Assembly: GCA_030833725.1 (NCBI GenBank)
Contig: JAURGP010000022.1
Location: 1 to 33,307 of the forward strand
Source of the DNA: Candidatus Kapaibacterium sp.
GTDB taxonomy: Bacteria; Bacteroidota; Ignavibacteria; Kapaibacteriales; Kapaibacteriaceae
Direction: 5' to 3'
DNA length: 33,307 nt
Shown: piece after piece, positions 33,134 through 33,307 of the stretch
Layout: every line of letters starts with the position of its first letter
Numbering within the stretch: position 1 is the stretch's first letter
Translations under genes and position numbers: made by a program
The notes under the pieces: model-generated
Databases searched by the model: none
Told to the model about the DNA's origin: nothing
What the model saw: the letters and a program-made list of their open reading frames with translations, nothing else

Positions 33134-33165
33134 AACCCCATCGCCACATACGTGACGATGGGGTT
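33134..33165 (-). terminator. Rho-independent terminator of the right-edge T9SS cargo gene
   Basis: Arms 33134-33147 and 33152-33165 pair at 13 of 14 positions (one C/A mismatch) around the four-base loop ATAC. On the minus strand the hairpin is followed by TTTTCTAATTTT. It lies 66 bases after the T9SS gene stop and just before lnt. Confidence 0.85.
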
Positions 33166-33182
33166 GCTTCTATTGCGTCCTC

Positions 33183-33238
33183 GGAGCCCTAACTATGGAG
33201 ACCTAACTATGGAGCCCTACCTGTGAAGACCTACCTAC
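33183..33238. repeat. 14-bp tandem repeat, four units
   Basis: Units are GGAGCCCTAACTAT, GGAGACCTAACTAT, GGAGCCCTACCTGT and GAAGACCTACCTAC, at 33183, 33197, 33211 and 33225. The cargo gene's stop codon lies in the last unit, so the array is mostly 3' untranslated between that stop and the terminator. Confidence 0.85.
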
Positions 33239-33307
33239 GGATGGTCACCGGCATGCTGGCCGTCTGGCCGTTGCTGCTGGCTACCAGCGTGTAGGTGCCC
33301 GTGGCCA
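33231..33307 (-). CDS. T9SS cargo protein, C-terminal end only
   Basis: The last 24 codons before the TAG at 33231-33233 read ATGTYTLVASSNGQTASMPV followed by TIRR. The G-T-Y-x-L-x-x-x-S-x-G pattern with a short basic end is the typical last strand pair of a T9SS type A sorting domain. The rest of the gene lies to the right of the window. It ends in the 14-bp repeat array and is followed by a strong terminator, so lnt is transcribed separately. Confidence 0.75.
   Translation of the reverse strand, partial: ATGTYTLVASSNGQTASMPVTIRR

Noticed and set aside
33183-33238. CRISPR-like array
   Set aside because: Units are 14 bases, directly adjacent with no spacers, so it is a plain tandem repeat.
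1-33307. tRNA, rRNA, insertion sequence, prophage or integron signals
   Set aside because: No cloverleaf-like segments, transposase or integrase motifs, or terminal inverted repeats were noticed. All long frames are housekeeping or envelope genes.

Overview
The window is a gene-dense piece of chromosome, roughly 55% G+C by eye. It appears to come from a Gram-negative member of the Fibrobacterota-Chlorobiota-Bacteroidota group. Evidence for this is a type IX secretion (T9SS) C-terminal sorting domain on a sialidase-like protein, a second such tail at the right edge, a PorV/PorQ-like barrel, a SprE/PorW-like TPR lipoprotein, a GWxTD-domain protein, a TonB-dependent receptor with a carboxypeptidase-regulatory N-domain, and a BatA-type VWA protein. 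Many genes have clear GGAG/AGGA-type Shine-Dalgarno sites. A Chlorobi/Ignavibacteria/Kapaibacteria-like lineage is my best guess, inferred from gene content only.

All recognised genes except clpS run on the minus strand, so transcription reads from right to left. Right edge (33307-33120): the tail of a T9SS cargo gene, four 14-bp tandem repeats and a strong terminator. 33119-27293: lnt, a pair of M16 peptidases (one with an intact zinc site, one without) and a small multi-membrane-segment protein. 27188-25143: a secreted sialidase-like T9SS cargo protein. 25061-14005: a tight run of TonB receptor, 1464-residue exported protein, PorV-like barrel, GWxTD protein and LpxL-like acyltransferase. 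It continues with almost no gaps into an RluB-type pseudouridine synthase, a BatA-like VWA protein, a coiled-coil/J-domain-like protein, an M61 peptidase with PDZ and a SprE-like TPR lipoprotein (to 6151). This reads as an envelope-biogenesis supercluster.

6145-5045: the lone plus-strand clpS faces that block tail to tail and is divergent from a CADD-type (self-sacrificing) p-aminobenzoate synthase. 5024-2149: a class II glutamine amidotransferase is translationally coupled to a stand-alone nuoL. 2093-1: a small lipoprotein, an SRAP-domain protein coupled to a TlpA-like thioredoxin, and the 5' part of a basic Arg/Gln-rich protein carrying a 24-bp tandem repeat, which runs off the left edge.

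The most unusual signal is not a gene. The 9-mer AGCCCCCTA (reverse complement TAGGGGGCT) occurs nine times exactly, against about 0.25 expected, on both strands, in several reading frames and across gene junctions. Its 8-mer core occurs 15 times. This looks like a DNA-level signal (uptake sequence, recombination hotspot or protein-binding site). The second notable point is that the GWxTD gene has a perfect signal peptide but no ATG/GTG/TTG; an ATC codon sits exactly where the start should be.
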